A stretch of 64,000 bases of DNA from Apostichopus japonicus (lineage: Eukaryota; Echinodermata; Holothuroidea; Aspidochirotida; Stichopodidae), in contig NC_092577.1 in assembly GCF_037975245.1 (NCBI RefSeq), forward strand, positions 10,263,513-10,327,512, written 5' to 3'. Of the stretch, positions 63,571 through 64,000 are shown piece after piece. The notes beneath the pieces are model-generated. The model saw only the letters and a program-made list of their open reading frames with translations. It made no database searches and had not been told where the DNA came from. Both the position numbers and the translations under genes were made by a program. Every line of letters starts with the position of its first letter. The stretch's first letter is position 1.

Positions 63571-63640
63571 AACCTAGTACTCAAAACTGAAAACAGTACC
63601 CCAAATTGTACCGTATATCACGATAAACGTGAGTAGTGCA

Positions 63641-64000
63641 CATGTTTCACATGCAAGGACTCCAAAGTTAAAACAGTACTTCAAAATAAAATGCAGTGCC
63701 CCCATACACTGTACTGTATAGGAAGAGTTACTGTATGTAAGGTGCACTAGTTTCTTGTCTGAATAAAGAGATAAAAGCTGGAAATTGTTTGTTCAAAGTT
63801 TTGCTTTCAGTACAAACCACATGTTTGAGCTTAGACATAGAAATTAACAAGAGTTGCAACTTCAAATAGTCAGGAACAAGGACTCCAGTACTCTTACACT
63901 GTATTGTATACAAATTTTCATGTAAATAATTTAGGTGGTAGTTTCTTGTCTGAAATATGAGGTAAAAGTTGGTAATTTTTAATTCAAAGATTTGTTTTCT
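63641..64000 (+). repeat. Right edge: diverged monomeric satellite, continues past the window
   Basis: At about 63626 the B half breaks off ('gataaacgtgagtagtgcac') and a new unit starts at 'tcacatgcaaggactcc'. This unit and the partial one from about 63882 resemble the old monomers at 5.5-6.2 kb ('acatagaaattaac', 'gttgcaacttcaaatagt', 'ttaattcaaagatttg') more than the core. The window ends inside the second unit. Confidence 0.88.

Larger units (their letters stand above)
22291..63640 (+). repeat. Core satellite array of ~417-bp dimers with higher-order structure
   Basis: About 97 head-to-tail units of 417 or 419 bp. Each is a dimer. Half A (~222 bp, from 'gactccaaa') contains 'cagtacccccatacactg', 'tttcttgtctgaaatatg' and 'gagctcagacttagcag'. 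Half B (~195 bp, from 'tactcaaaactg') contains 'cagtaccccaaattgtacc', 'ttttgtctctaaaatta' and 'gagctcagtcatagcaag'. The halves align with each other and with the ~210-bp monomers at 5.5-6.2 kb. Units differ by only a few bases, so the array was homogenised recently. All units share one orientation. Short frames of 60-65 codons recur on both strands in most units but are broken by small indels in others, with no sign of selection on protein. Three MITE copies interrupt the right part. Confidence 0.97.

Noticed and set aside
22291-63640. CENP-B box in the satellite
   Set aside because: I looked for the TTCG....A..CGGG core in both halves and found none, so no CENP-B argument for centromere function can be made.
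21131-64000. CRISPR-like regular repeats
   Set aside because: Units are contiguous with no unique spacers, the unit is far too long, and the DNA is clearly eukaryotic.

Overview
This is eukaryotic, metazoan-type DNA: AT-rich, gene-poor and full of repeats, with GT-AG spliced exons, an AATAAA poly(A) signal, a decayed CR1/L2-type retrotransposon, a Harbinger-type MITE and several minisatellites. Dispersed motifs such as tagcctaggcctag and the (AAT)n-led 'agcgcc...aaagcgctttac' repeat suggest a marine invertebrate, perhaps an echinoderm. That placement is an inference and I cannot name a species. Nothing prokaryotic or viral was recognised.

Layout. 1-10.7 kb is a repeat-rich flank. It holds a 466-bp pure (ATGT)n tract, a small palindromic element, an (AAT)n-led dispersed repeat, three to four diverged ~210-bp satellite monomers (5.48-6.17 kb), three minisatellites or duplications (6.5-8.0 kb) and a broken reverse transcriptase on the minus strand (8.64-9.89 kb). 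10.7-17.9 kb is bracketed by an inverted pair of ~250-400-bp repeats, each with a GC-rich minisatellite just inside it. Within this bracket, on the minus strand, lies the only well-supported protein-coding gene. Three short exons in phase 0 (14.29, 13.73 and 12.74 kb) join into a DUF4806-like domain, followed by a stop codon and an AATAAA signal. A CCAAT box and a candidate first exon lie near 16.4 kb. A second, unidentified minus-strand exon candidate lies at 18.08-18.33 kb. 18.3-21.1 kb is intergenic.

21.13 kb to the window end is one tandem satellite array of about 42.5 kb. The unit is about 417-419 bp and is itself a dimer of two related halves (~222 and ~195 bp). Both halves derive from the ~210-bp monomer still seen at 5.5-6.2 kb and after 63.65 kb. 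Inside the array, dimers form local higher-order repeats with periods near 836, 1,257, 1,669 and 848 bp. A 405-bp Harbinger-like MITE, inserted once, has been copied three times with its host block. The left edge is diverged, the core is highly homogeneous, and the right edge returns to monomers. This resembles centromeric or heterochromatic satellite organisation, but no functional role can be shown from sequence alone.
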